From Cutibacterium granulosum (GTDB lineage Bacteria > Actinomycetota > Actinomycetes > Propionibacteriales > Propionibacteriaceae), in NCBI RefSeq assembly GCF_900186975.1, contig NZ_LT906441.1:496001-560000 (forward strand): a stretch of DNA of 64,000 bases, given 5' to 3'. The position numbers were made by a program, and so were the translations under genes. Positions 11,235-18,649 of this stretch are shown in pieces (position 1 is the first letter of the stretch; every line of letters begins with the position of its first letter). A model generated the notes under the pieces. The model was not told the DNA's origin. It ran no database searches and saw only the letters and a program-made list of their open reading frames with translations.

Positions 11235-11248
11235 TCCGGAAGGACGAC

Positions 11249-11845
11249 ATGAGCGATCAATCCACCTCGAGGCGTCAGTCGTACGACCCTGAGAAGACCC
11301 AGTGGACCGCTGGTGACGCCAAGCGGAACTTTGGCCCCAAGCGTGGCAGTGACTCCAGGCATGATGTTGCTCACGATGACACGCATGCCGGCACGCAGCG
11401 ATCGGTGCGTCGTGACGAGGCCTCGTCACGTCCCCGGGAGATGGCTTCCTCCGACTGGGAACATGTCTCCCGGCGTACCCGTAAGGCTCGTCTCCGGCTC
11501 ACCAGGGTTGACCCGTGGTCGGTGCTCAAGACGGCGCTGCTGTTCGGTGTGGCTGGCGCCATCATCCTCTTCATCGCTGTGTGGGTGGTGTGGGGTGTCA
11601 TCGGTGTGTCGGGTGCCTTCGAGTCGATCAACAAGGCCGTCAACGACTTGGTGAGCTCACCGACGTCCACCAAGAAGTTCCAGCTCTCCGACTACGTCAA
11701 CACCGGACGGGTCCTGGGGCTCACAGCGGTCATCGGCGTCATCGACGCCGTGCTCTTCACGGCTCTGTCAGTGGTCCTTGCCTTCCTGTACAACCTTGCC
11801 GCCCAGATCATGGGTGGGTTGGAACTCACCTTGGCCGAGGACTGA
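11249..11845 (+). CDS. DUF3566 membrane protein downstream of gyrA
   Basis: The function is unknown. DUF3566 proteins are small actinobacterial membrane proteins, usually encoded directly after gyrA as here, 14 nt downstream. The 198-residue product has a polar, charged N-terminal ~85 residues, probably cytoplasmic and disordered. The C-terminal domain has two hydrophobic segments (around residues 92-118 and 152-180) flanking a short soluble loop. AAGGACGAC before the ATG is a good ribosome site. Conserved position suggests co-transcription with gyrB-gyrA, but no role can be read from the sequence. Confidence 0.85.
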   Translation: MSDQSTSRRQSYDPEKTQWTAGDAKRNFGPKRGSDSRHDVAHDDTHAGTQRSVRRDEASSRPREMASSDWEHVSRRTRKARLRLTRVDPWSVLKTALLFGVAGAIILFIAVWVVWGVIGVSGAFESINKAVNDLVSSPTSTKKFQLSDYVNTGRVLGLTAVIGVIDAVLFTALSVVLAFLYNLAAQIMGGLELTLAED

Positions 11846-11968
11846 CCAGAGTTTCCCGATCCCGTACCGCTGCGACCTCACGGTGCATGTCGACGACGGA
11901 CCATCCATCCTGCTGCAGGCGTGTGGTCATCGCCCCGGATGATGATCAGGCTTGCTGTTTCAGCATGT

Positions 11969-12006
11969 CCGCGGGCCAGGGCATGAGTTGCTCTGGTCAC
12001 CCGCGG
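11969..12006. terminator. Imperfect hairpin between convergent genes, possible bidirectional terminator
   Basis: CCGCGGGCCAG (11969-11979) pairs with CTGG (11993-11996) and CCCGCGG (12000-12006), with a 3-nt bulge. It lies between the end of the DUF3566 gene and the end of the convergent dehydrogenase gene. There is no T-run on either side, so this is a structural inference. Confidence 0.4.
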
Positions 12007-12019
12007 GCATCTCGTGTGC

Positions 12020-12985
12020 TCAGGCGGGACGTACCGATTCGTAGATCGTCGTCACTGCCTGTGCCGAGGCGGCCAGGTGCTCCTGCTCCCAGTCGTTCAG
12101 GGCGATGTCCAGGTGCTGGTGGACGCCGTCGGCCCCGATGATCGTCGGCAGTGACAAGGACACCTCGCCATGGAATCCGAGCAACCCGTCAGCCAACGCG
12201 CTCACCGGGTGGATCGAGTGATCGTCACGCAGAATGGCCTGGGCCAGGCTCACCGCGGCACGTGAGATTCCTGAGGACGTCCATCCCTTGCCGTGCAGGA
12301 CGTCGAAGGCTGACTGCACGACCGCTTCACTCACCTGGTTGGGGTCCAGCGGTTCGAAGCCAAGGGTTGCGGACGCCTCCGCCAGTGTCATGCCACCGAT
12401 CGTCGCGTGGGACAGGTAGGGGAATGCCGTGGCGCCGTGCTCACCGAGCATGAATGCCTGCACCGAGTTCGGGCTCACATGGGCCAGATCGGCAATGTGA
12501 CGGCGCAACCGGGCCGAGTCCAGCGATGTTCCGGTGCCCACGATGAGGTTCTGGGGGTAGTCGAACTCGGTGGCGGCAATGTGAACGTTGACGTCCAACG
12601 GATTCGTGATGAGGACGATGGGAGTGTCGTGGGTGTGGGCCGTGACGCCTGCCATCACCTCACGAATGACGGCTGCGTTCACCTCCGCGAGCTGATTGCG
12701 GGTGTCGTGCCCACCGCTGTGATCCTCCGGCAGGATGGAGGGCCCGGCCGCCACGATGATGGCGTCGGCATCCTGGCAGACGCTGTAGTCGGCGGCGGTG
12801 ACGTCGGTCACGGCAGGGAGTACGCCGGTGGCCTGGTGATTGTCCAGAGCCTGACCGTCACGCACGTGCTCGTCGGCGTCGATGACGGAGATGCGTGAGA
12901 AGAATCCCAGCGAAGCAGCATTGGTGACGACGTCGGAACCGACATGGCCGATTCCTATGACGACGAGGTGTGGGGCGAGCGACAT
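12020..12985 (-). CDS. L-lactate / L-2-hydroxyacid dehydrogenase (LDH/MDH family)
   Basis: This NAD-dependent enzyme should interconvert a 2-oxoacid and an L-2-hydroxyacid in the cytoplasm. The 321-residue protein has the Rossmann motif GIGHVGSD (11-18) with Asp36 positioned for NAD, the NPLDV segment, the TGTSLDSARLRR segment with Asp156 and Arg159, and the catalytic His183 in LGEHGAT. The substrate Arg is Arg96. The active-site loop between AAG and DTR (AGPSILPEDHSGGHDTR) is longer than the usual LDH loop (QKPGETR). That loop is more like L-2-hydroxyisocaproate dehydrogenases, so the substrate may be a bulkier oxoacid than pyruvate. GTAxE-type LDH sites are altered to GEHGATAF. It stands alone, divergent from tRNA-Ile. 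Confidence 0.85.
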   Translation of the reverse strand: MSLAPHLVVIGIGHVGSDVVTNAASLGFFSRISVIDADEHVRDGQALDNHQATGVLPAVTDVTAADYSVCQDADAIIVAAGPSILPEDHSGGHDTRNQLAEVNAAVIREVMAGVTAHTHDTPIVLITNPLDVNVHIAATEFDYPQNLIVGTGTSLDSARLRRHIADLAHVSPNSVQAFMLGEHGATAFPYLSHATIGGMTLAEASATLGFEPLDPNQVSEAVVQSAFDVLHGKGWTSSGISRAAVSLAQAILRDDHSIHPVSALADGLLGFHGEVSLSLPTIIGADGVHQHLDIALNDWEQEHLAASAQAVTTIYESVRPA

Positions 12986-13088
12986 GTCGATCCTTTCGTG
13001 GATTGTCGCCCATCATGACATGAGCCCGTTCTGACGAGGGGAGCTGGTCAGTGGATGGAAGATCTGCCGAGGTGATGCCACCTCAATT

Positions 13089-13117
13089 TTGTACATCTGT
13101 CACTCATACGGTAATGT
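13089..13117 (+). promoter_or_regulatory. Probable promoter of tRNA-Ile
   Basis: TTGTAC (13089-13094) and TAATGT (13112-13117) are separated by exactly 17 nt and lie about 33 nt before the mature tRNA 5' end. Match and spacing fit a housekeeping sigma promoter. The start site itself is inferred. Confidence 0.5.
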
Positions 13118-13149
13118 TCATTTTCGCGATCGGTTGACGGTCACGGTTC

Positions 13150-13223
13150 GGGCCTATAGCTCAGTTGGTTAGAGCGCCGCCCTGATAAGGCGGAGGTCAC
13201 TGGTTCAAGTCCAGTTAGGCCCA
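13150..13223 (+). tRNA. tRNA-Ile (anticodon GAT)
   Basis: The 74-nt cloverleaf is complete. The acceptor stem GGGCCTA (13150-13156) pairs with TAGGCCC (13216-13222), and the D arm is AGCTCAGTTGGTTAGAGC. The anticodon stem carries loop CTGATAA, with GAT at 13184-13186, and the T arm loop is TTCAAGT. CCA is not encoded. GAT reads AUC and AUU codons. Confidence 0.97.
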
Positions 13224-13594
13224 CCCAGAAACATGCTTTTGACTAGGGCAAACACCGATCACCGAAAAATCGGTAGATGATTTGTGGCGGATTCGGACGC
13301 TGTAGATCCATCTCTCGCGACACGAAACGACCCTGGAACACCCGTATGGGTATCCCGGGGGAAGTGACTTGAGACGAGGGTCAGGGAATCATGTGAGGTT
13401 GGTCGGCCCCTGATCATCCGTGCCGAACACGGCATGCACCTCCAGATTGTCCACGACATCACCAGTGCACCGATACGTCGCGCTGGATCCGGGCGTTGGT
13501 GACAGCTGCAAGGTTCCGTCTGTCGACGTGATGCCCAGGTGACAGCTCGGCCGGCCCCCGGACGAGGACCGGCCGAGTGCGTGTTGCGACGTCG
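13224..13594. other. Gap between tRNA-Ile and cysK
   Basis: No gene is supported in these 371 bp. A 67-codon minus-strand frame at 13259-13462 has no recognisable similarity and no ribosome site. The right end holds the cysK hairpin described separately. Confidence 0.4.
13546..13577 (-). terminator. Hairpin downstream of cysK, probable terminator
   Basis: CTCGGCCGG (13546-13554) and CCGGCCGAG (13569-13577) form a perfect 9-bp GC-rich stem with a 14-nt loop, 18 nt beyond the cysK stop. There is no U-tract after it on the minus strand, which is common for actinobacterial terminators. Confidence 0.55.
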
Positions 13595-14530
13595 TCAGTC
13601 GACGAGGCCCTCGAAGAGCGGGGTCGACAGGTAACGCTCACCGGTGTCGGCGATGACGACGACGATCGTCTTGCCGGCGAACTCCGGACGAGCGGCCACT
13701 TGACCGGCGGCCTGCAGGGCGCCGCCACCGGAGATGCCGGTGATGATTCCCTCCTCGGCGGCAGCACGACGGGCAAAGCTGATGGCGTCCTCCCCGCTCA
13801 CCAGCAGAATCTCGTCGACGACGGACTTGTCGAGGTTGTCCGGCACGAAGCCCGGTCCCCATCCCTGGATCTTGTGGGGGGCCTTCTCACCCTTGGTGAT
13901 GACCGGGGACTCGGCAGGCTCGGCCCCGAACACCTTGACCTCGGCGTTCTTCTCCTTGAGGTACTTGCCAGCACCCGAGATGGTGCCGCCAGTGCCGATG
14001 CCGGCGACGATGGCGTCAACCGCGCCCTCGGTGTCGTCCCAGATCTCCTCACCGGTGCGGTCGTGATGGATCGCCGGGTTGGCCGGGTTGTCGAACTGAC
14101 TGGCGAGAATGGCACCCGGGGTGTCCTTGACGATCTCGGCAGCCTTGGCATTGGCTCCCGGAACACCGTCGGCGCCCGGAGTGAGCACGAGCTCGGCGCC
14201 CAGCAGACGGATGATGGCGCGGCGCTCCTTGGACATCGTCTCGGGCATGGTGATGATGACCTTGTACCCGCGGGCTGCTCCGACGAGGGCCAGCCCGACT
14301 CCGGTGTTCCCGGAGGTCGCCTCGACGATGGTGCCGCCGGGCTTGAGGTCACCGGAGGCTTCCGCGGCGTCGATGATGGACTTGGCAATACGATCCTTGA
14401 CGCTGGAAGCAGGACTGTAGAACTCCAGCTTGGCCAGGATGGTGGCCTTGGAGTCCGGGAACAGCTTGTTGATCTTCACGAGCGGGGTGTTGCCGATGAG
14501 CTCGGTGACGTCACCTGCGATCTTCGTCAT
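13595..14530 (-). CDS. cysK: Cysteine synthase (O-acetylserine sulfhydrylase)
   Basis: CysK is a PLP enzyme that makes cysteine from O-acetylserine and sulfide, or S-sulfocysteine from thiosulfate in CysM-type enzymes. The 311-residue protein has VTELIGNTPLVKI at the N-terminus, the PLP lysine Lys45 in SSVKDRIA, the substrate loop TSGNTGVGLA, and the phosphate-binding loop GIGTGGTISG. The conserved HKIQGWGPGFVPDNLD segment is also present. GAAAGGAAAACATC precedes the ATG and is a strong ribosome site. It lies downstream of the TusA-like and YeeE-like genes on the same strand (79 nt gap), so sulfur uptake and cysteine synthesis are probably linked here. Confidence 0.94.
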   Translation of the reverse strand: MTKIAGDVTELIGNTPLVKINKLFPDSKATILAKLEFYSPASSVKDRIAKSIIDAAEASGDLKPGGTIVEATSGNTGVGLALVGAARGYKVIITMPETMSKERRAIIRLLGAELVLTPGADGVPGANAKAAEIVKDTPGAILASQFDNPANPAIHHDRTGEEIWDDTEGAVDAIVAGIGTGGTISGAGKYLKEKNAEVKVFGAEPAESPVITKGEKAPHKIQGWGPGFVPDNLDKSVVDEILLVSGEDAISFARRAAAEEGIITGISGGGALQAAGQVAARPEFAGKTIVVVIADTGERYLSTPLFEGLVD

Positions 14531-14609
14531 GATGTTTTCCTTTCGAGGGGTGTTGGTCGGCCAACTGTGTCGGGTCGAGAAATGGTGATGAATCGTTGTG
14601 TGCTGTTCG

Positions 14610-14837
14610 TCATGCCTTTTCGACGGTTATGGTCCAGTCTGCGCTTCCCACCTTTCGGAAACTGGTGACCGGGTAACCGGCCTGTGCGGCCCACTCGGGG
14701 ATGGATTCGGTTGCCTGAGTGCAGTCGAAGTTGATCCTCAGACGATCTCCGACCGGCAGCTCAGCCATGGCTTTCTGGGCTTCGATCAGTGGGAACGGGC
14801 ACACCTGCCCACCGGTTTCCAGAACATGTGTGGTCAT
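14610..14837 (-). CDS. TusA-like sulfur carrier protein (TsuB type)
   Basis: The 75-residue protein belongs to the TusA/SirA family of small sulfur carriers. The family CPxP motif is VCPFPLIEA, with the sulfur-carrying cysteine at residue 13 (GGQVCPFP). Its ATG overlaps the stop of the upstream YeeE-type transporter gene (ATGA), so the two are translationally coupled. In other bacteria this pair (TsuA-TsuB) takes up thiosulfate. The partner and the cysK downstream support that role here, but the substrate is inferred. The sequence is short yet fully consistent with the family length. Confidence 0.88.
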   Translation of the reverse strand: MTTHVLETGGQVCPFPLIEAQKAMAELPVGDRLRINFDCTQATESIPEWAAQAGYPVTSFRKVGSADWTITVEKA

Positions 14838-15916
14838 GACCCTCCTTCGGTGACGACGGCGGTTCGCAGCTCCGCGGCGGCGGGAGCGCGGTGGGTGGCG
14901 TCAAGCATGAAAACCTTCGTGCCCAGGCCCACACCCAGGAACATGAAGAGGAAGGAAATCCATCCCTGGAAGCTGAACTGGGCAGTCTCGACCATGGCAT
15001 TGCCGATGGTGCAGCCGCCGGCCCAGCTGGCTCCCACTCCCATTCCCAAGCCGCCGACAACTGATTTGACGACCTGGGTCGAGTCGGGAACCCGGACGCG
15101 GAACTCTCCGGATGCCGCCGCGGCAATGAAGGATCCGACGAGTATTCCGATGACCAGGAGTACTCCCCAGTCGATGTACGAGGTGTCACCGGTCACGGTC
15201 CATTCGAGAAGATTTCCTGTTGGGGTGGTGATTCCCAGGCCAGCGTGCCGGCCGGTTGCCTCGCTCAGCGGGTAGGTGATGATCGCTATGACAGAGATGA
15301 GTGTTGCGGTGAGGAACGGTTGCCACGGTGCCTCGAAGAGCCAGTGCGCGAGCCCCGTCCTCTCCGGTGGAAGGGTGGCGACCTTTCGGGCCGGCTTGCG
15401 CAGCTGACGCCACACCAGGACACCGACGACAAGGGCCAGGACGACGGTGGGAATCCAGGCAGAGATTCCCAGCGCCGGGATGGTCGTCACCGGAACCGTG
15501 AAGGAGCGCACCGAGGCATTGACCCCTGACAGGGAGCCATGTTTCATGGCGGCGGCACCGATCGCGTAGAAGATCAGGGCGATCCATGATCCGACGAGTC
15601 CTTCACCACTGCGGAACCATGTTCCGGTCGCGCAGCCACCGGCGAGCACGATCGAAACTCCGAAGAGCAGACCTCCGACGATCACCCCGAGCCACGGCAG
15701 CGGACCCCATGACAGGTGGATGAGGTCGAGCTGGGTGAGGGCGGTGACGCCGATTGCCTGGACAGCGATCACGAGCAGGCAAGCCGTGATCCATGTGCCA
15801 CTGCGGGCAACCCATACGTTGCGGAAGGCATTGGTGACGCAGAAACGTCCACGCTGGAGGATGAAGCCGAAGGCAACTCCGACGGCAAGACCGGTGAGGA
15901 TCATGGTGTGTTCCAT
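14834..15916 (-). CDS. YeeE/YedE-family transporter (probable thiosulfate importer, TsuA type)
   Basis: The 360-residue integral membrane protein has the YeeE/YedE pattern: two similar halves with conserved cysteines in short hydrophobic motifs. These include LQRGRFCVTNAFRN near the N-terminus, LAGGCATGTWFRSGEG in the first half, and WAGGCTIGNAM in the second half. About nine hydrophobic segments are visible. In TsuA these cysteines line a path for thiosulfate. Two starts are possible, the ATG at 15916 and an ATG four codons downstream preceded by GGAACACACC. The coupled TusA-like gene supports thiosulfate transport; some YedE relatives are instead linked to selenium metabolism. Confidence 0.87.
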   Translation of the reverse strand: MEHTMILTGLAVGVAFGFILQRGRFCVTNAFRNVWVARSGTWITACLLVIAVQAIGVTALTQLDLIHLSWGPLPWLGVIVGGLLFGVSIVLAGGCATGTWFRSGEGLVGSWIALIFYAIGAAAMKHGSLSGVNASVRSFTVPVTTIPALGISAWIPTVVLALVVGVLVWRQLRKPARKVATLPPERTGLAHWLFEAPWQPFLTATLISVIAIITYPLSEATGRHAGLGITTPTGNLLEWTVTGDTSYIDWGVLLVIGILVGSFIAAAASGEFRVRVPDSTQVVKSVVGGLGMGVGASWAGGCTIGNAMVETAQFSFQGWISFLFMFLGVGLGTKVFMLDATHRAPAAAELRTAVVTEGGS

Positions 15917-15978
15917 TCGAGCATTCCGGCGGCATCCGAGATGATGTGTGGTGGTGCCGGAGAGGGGATGGGGACGTT

Positions 15979-16031
15979 GGGCTCAACGAATGCGTGAGCC
16001 CTGAGCGGATCGTGCTGTGAGCACGTGCTCA
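15979..16031. promoter_or_regulatory. Inverted repeats upstream of the sulfur operon, possible operator
   Basis: TGAGCACGTGCTCA (16018-16031) is a perfect 14-bp palindrome centred on CACGTG. A second hairpin, GGGCTCA (15979-15985) with TGAGCCC (15995-16001), lies between it and the yeeE-type gene start at 15916. Both sit where a promoter for the minus-strand sulfur operon should be. No regulator can be named. Confidence 0.4.
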
Positions 16032-16190
16032 GAAGTGGATGCGGGGATCAGCGTGGATCAACAGCAACACTGACAGATGGAACACATCATGGTGGAGATC
16101 ATGACGGGTCGACCGGCACGAAGGCTCCAGACACGGTGCGTGTTCACCATCTCGTCCTTCCATTGACATAACCATGACCAACGATGCGCA

Positions 16191-16487
16191 TCACACGTCG
16201 GCAGCTGCGTGAAGCTCACTGTGCTGCCTCGGCGTAATGCCCGTGGCGTTGAATTTATGCAAGCACGATTGATCCAAAATTTCAAGAATCGGTCCGCCGA
16301 TCTCATATCGAAAGATCGTCAGCGATGTGAAGAACACGCCGCTGGAGCCGACGGTGATTCGCTCTGTTCCGGGTGCGACAACTAGGACTTTCTGGCTCCG
16401 CAGATGCCATTGGCCGTTGTCGTCCCACGGTCCGTCTCCAACGCTCACCTCTGCCGACCAGGTGTGCCGTCCAGCCGGCGGACGCAC
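16191..16487 (-). CDS. Hypothetical protein, low confidence
   Basis: I do not recognise this 98-residue ORF. It starts with GTG and is preceded by GGGAAG about 11-15 nt upstream. Its composition is protein-like, with alternating hydrophobic and charged stretches (KVLVVAPGTERITVGSSGVF, ILEILDQSCLHKF), but there is no membrane segment or known motif. The base composition is lower in GC than the surrounding genes. It could be a real small gene, a remnant of a transferred gene, or a chance frame in a leader region. Confidence 0.3.
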   Translation of the reverse strand: MRPPAGRHTWSAEVSVGDGPWDDNGQWHLRSQKVLVVAPGTERITVGSSGVFFTSLTIFRYEIGGPILEILDQSCLHKFNATGITPRQHSELHAAADV

Positions 16488-16544
16488 CGATCACTCACTT
16501 CCCAATGTGCCACAGTTCGGTGAGACGGTGGGAAAGGGGACCTC

Positions 16545-17618
16545 ATGATCAACTCGCATCAGGACATGTCACGTCAGAGCACTCCGCACTACGGTTCGGT
16601 GTCGGCCGACCCTCATGGTCGCGACAGGATCATCGAGGTTGCCAACAATGAGAGTCCGTACCCGCCGCTGCCGTCGGTGACGACGGTCATCAGTCAGGAG
16701 CTTGCGGGAATCAACCGGTACCCCAGTGTGTCCACGCTCGATCTGCGTACCGCCATCGCCGTACGTTGCGGGGTGGATGCCGACCAGATCTGTGTGGGTG
16801 CTGGGTCCGTCGACGTGCTGGCCAATCTGGTCAGCGTGCTCGTGGACCCCGGTGCGGAGGTCGTCCTGCCGTGGCGATCTTTCGAGGCATTCCCCTCTGT
16901 CGTCGAGCGAGCACGTGCCACGGCCGTTCCCGTTCCGCTCACCGCTCAGCTCACCCATGACCTTCCTGCCATGGCAGCGGCAGTTACCGAGCGTACACAC
17001 ATGGTTATGCTGTGCAGCCCCAACAATCCCACTGGCACCGTCCTGCACACCGATGAGGTCGTCGACTTCCTTGCACGGATCCCCAGTGACGTCCACGTCG
17101 TCCTCGATGAGGCCTACACCCACTTCAACCAGGACACCGATGCCGTGCGTGGTCTCGACCTGCTCGCCGAGCATCCCAACGTCATCTGTCTGCACACCTT
17201 CTCCAAGGCCTATGGCCTCGCCGGTCTGCGCATCGGCTTCTCGGTGAGCTCTGCGGAGGTGGCTCACACGGTTCGGCAGTTCAGTCTGCCGTTCACGGTG
17301 ACGAATCTTGCTGGACGAGCCGCCATGGCCTCCATGCTCGCAGAGGACGAGCTCGCAGCTCGAGTGGACCTCACCACCCGCGAGCGAGGCCGAGTAGGTC
17401 GGGAGCTTGACCATCAGGGGTGGCGAGTTGCAGCGTCCCAGGCGAATTTCATCTGGCTCGACACGGGCGGTGACACTGCACGAGTGGCCGAAAAGTTGCG
17501 TGACTCAGCCATCATGACTCGGTGGTGGGATGGCGAGGGGATCCGAGTGAGTCTGGGGACTCCCCGCGACAATGACACGGTGATCTCAACTCTGGCAGAG
17601 ATTCATGACAGACTCTGA
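16545..17618 (+). CDS. hisC: Histidinol-phosphate / aromatic aminotransferase (class I/II, PLP)
   Basis: The 357-residue enzyme belongs to the HisC/Pat family of fold-type I aminotransferases. These convert histidinol-phosphate to imidazole-acetol phosphate, or transaminate aromatic amino acids. Visible motifs are NNESPYPPLPSV, the CSPNNPTGTVL segment, VVLDEAYTHF with the PLP-interacting Asp and Tyr, and the PLP lysine Lys221 in HTFSKAYGLAGLRIGF. The C-terminal Arg that binds the carboxylate is in EGIRVSLGTPRDN. AAAGGGGACCTC precedes the ATG. No other his gene is nearby, so an aromatic-aminotransferase role is equally possible. Confidence 0.85.
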   Translation: MINSHQDMSRQSTPHYGSVSADPHGRDRIIEVANNESPYPPLPSVTTVISQELAGINRYPSVSTLDLRTAIAVRCGVDADQICVGAGSVDVLANLVSVLVDPGAEVVLPWRSFEAFPSVVERARATAVPVPLTAQLTHDLPAMAAAVTERTHMVMLCSPNNPTGTVLHTDEVVDFLARIPSDVHVVLDEAYTHFNQDTDAVRGLDLLAEHPNVICLHTFSKAYGLAGLRIGFSVSSAEVAHTVRQFSLPFTVTNLAGRAAMASMLAEDELAARVDLTTRERGRVGRELDHQGWRVAASQANFIWLDTGGDTARVAEKLRDSAIMTRWWDGEGIRVSLGTPRDNDTVISTLAEIHDRL

Positions 17619-17815
17619 CGAGAATTCTCTACTGGGAAGATGAATTTTTGATATCCCCTGGCAAGGAAGCGGATGCCCCGTGACGGGTACCTTCCGTGCT
17701 GATCGGAGCAGTACTGCGCGCTGGGAAACGGCCCCAGCATGGGCTCATGGAGATTGGTGGGTCCGGGGAAAGGTACATTTGCCTGAGTCAAGGGGTCACC
17801 ACACGGGAGAAGACA

Positions 17816-18493
17816 ATGGATACGGGACGTTGCGGACGCACCACGGCCGTCCTGCTCGCAGCGGTCCTTTGCCCTGCCATGCTGCTCGGCGGTTGTGGTC
17901 ACGACCAGTCACCTGCGTCTCCTCCCCCCAGCACCAGTTCGTCTCCAACCCCACTCAGCAGTGTGCGAAACGCCCGATGGGCCGTCCCGGTGAGAACCTC
18001 TGGGACCTGGTTGGGCGCTTTCGGTGACTCCCGAGTGAGGATCGACGTCTTCCAGGCGGGGATGGCAACCTCTCCGCGGGCCTCGGTGATGGTCGATCCG
18101 CGCACCTCGGAGCCGATCATCAGGAAGGGTGACACGTTGGTGGGGCTGCGTTACGTCGTCACGAACGTCTCGGATGATCCCATCCGTCTGGGCTTGGGAA
18201 CGGTGACCTTGTCGACCCGGTACCCCGACTGGAGCTGGGCGCAGGACCTGCTCGCCATGCGGGACCAGAAACTTGAGGAGAAGCTGGGGTGCCCAGCCGT
18301 CCCGTTCACACGGCATCCCGGTCCAGCACCCTATGTGCTCGCACCGGGGGAGTCCTTCATGATGGGGCACCTGGTGCCCTTCGAACCTGCCGAAAAGCTG
18401 CAGGTCAAGGGCAAGGTCACCGTGGTCGACGAGTCCGGGGCGCCTGATCCCGGTCTGGGGTGGACAGTCTCCGGTGATGTTCAGCTGCCCTGA
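17816..18493 (+). CDS. Putative lipoprotein of unknown function
   Basis: The 225-residue product has a lipoprotein signal peptide: basic n-region (MDTGRCGRTT), hydrophobic core, and lipobox LLGGC with the lipidated Cys at about residue 27. A Ser/Pro-rich linker follows, then a ~170-residue domain that looks beta-rich (GDTLVGLRYVVTNVSDDPIRLG), reminiscent of Ig-like DUF4352-type extracellular domains. The frame is open upstream to 17696, but the ATG at 17816 has GGGAGAAG 3 nt before it and directly begins the signal peptide. It lies alone, just upstream of the DnaA-box cluster and the pilus operon. Confidence 0.75.
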   Translation: MDTGRCGRTTAVLLAAVLCPAMLLGGCGHDQSPASPPPSTSSSPTPLSSVRNARWAVPVRTSGTWLGAFGDSRVRIDVFQAGMATSPRASVMVDPRTSEPIIRKGDTLVGLRYVVTNVSDDPIRLGLGTVTLSTRYPDWSWAQDLLAMRDQKLEEKLGCPAVPFTRHPGPAPYVLAPGESFMMGHLVPFEPAEKLQVKGKVTVVDESGAPDPGLGWTVSGDVQLP

Positions 18494-18494
18494 A

Positions 18495-18598
18495 TTGTCC
18501 ACAGGAGATGTCCACAGGGGTGTGGACAAGTGGCAGGGGTCAGTGGAAAACGCGTGAGATCACTGTGAGGGTTCTCACAGCTCAAAAACTTTTCCACA
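18495..18598. promoter_or_regulatory. Cluster of four DnaA-box-like sites upstream of the Tad operon
   Basis: TTGTCCACA (18495-18503), ATGTCCACA (18508-18516), TGTGGACAA (18521-18529, a TTGTCCACA on the other strand) and TTTTCCACA (18590-18598) lie within 104 bp of non-coding DNA. Two are perfect matches to the consensus used by high-GC actinobacterial DnaA. They match better than the near-boxes in the dnaA-dnaN spacer. Confidence 0.6.
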
Positions 18599-18649
18599 GA
18601 TGTGAAAATGGTTCTGGGCAGGGGCGAACGGCTTTCCTAGTCTCACAGC

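Larger units (their letters stand above)
15917..16544. other. Long gap between the sulfur operon and the aminotransferase gene
   Basis: The 628 bp hold the inverted repeats at 15979-16031 and one weak minus-strand ORF (16191-16487), each listed separately. The middle part, about 16150-16330, is visibly less GC-rich than the flanking genes. Nothing else is supported. Confidence 0.35.

Noticed and set aside
13259-13462. 67-codon minus-strand ORF after tRNA-Ile
   Set aside because: No ribosome site, no recognisable similarity, and composition like a random frame.
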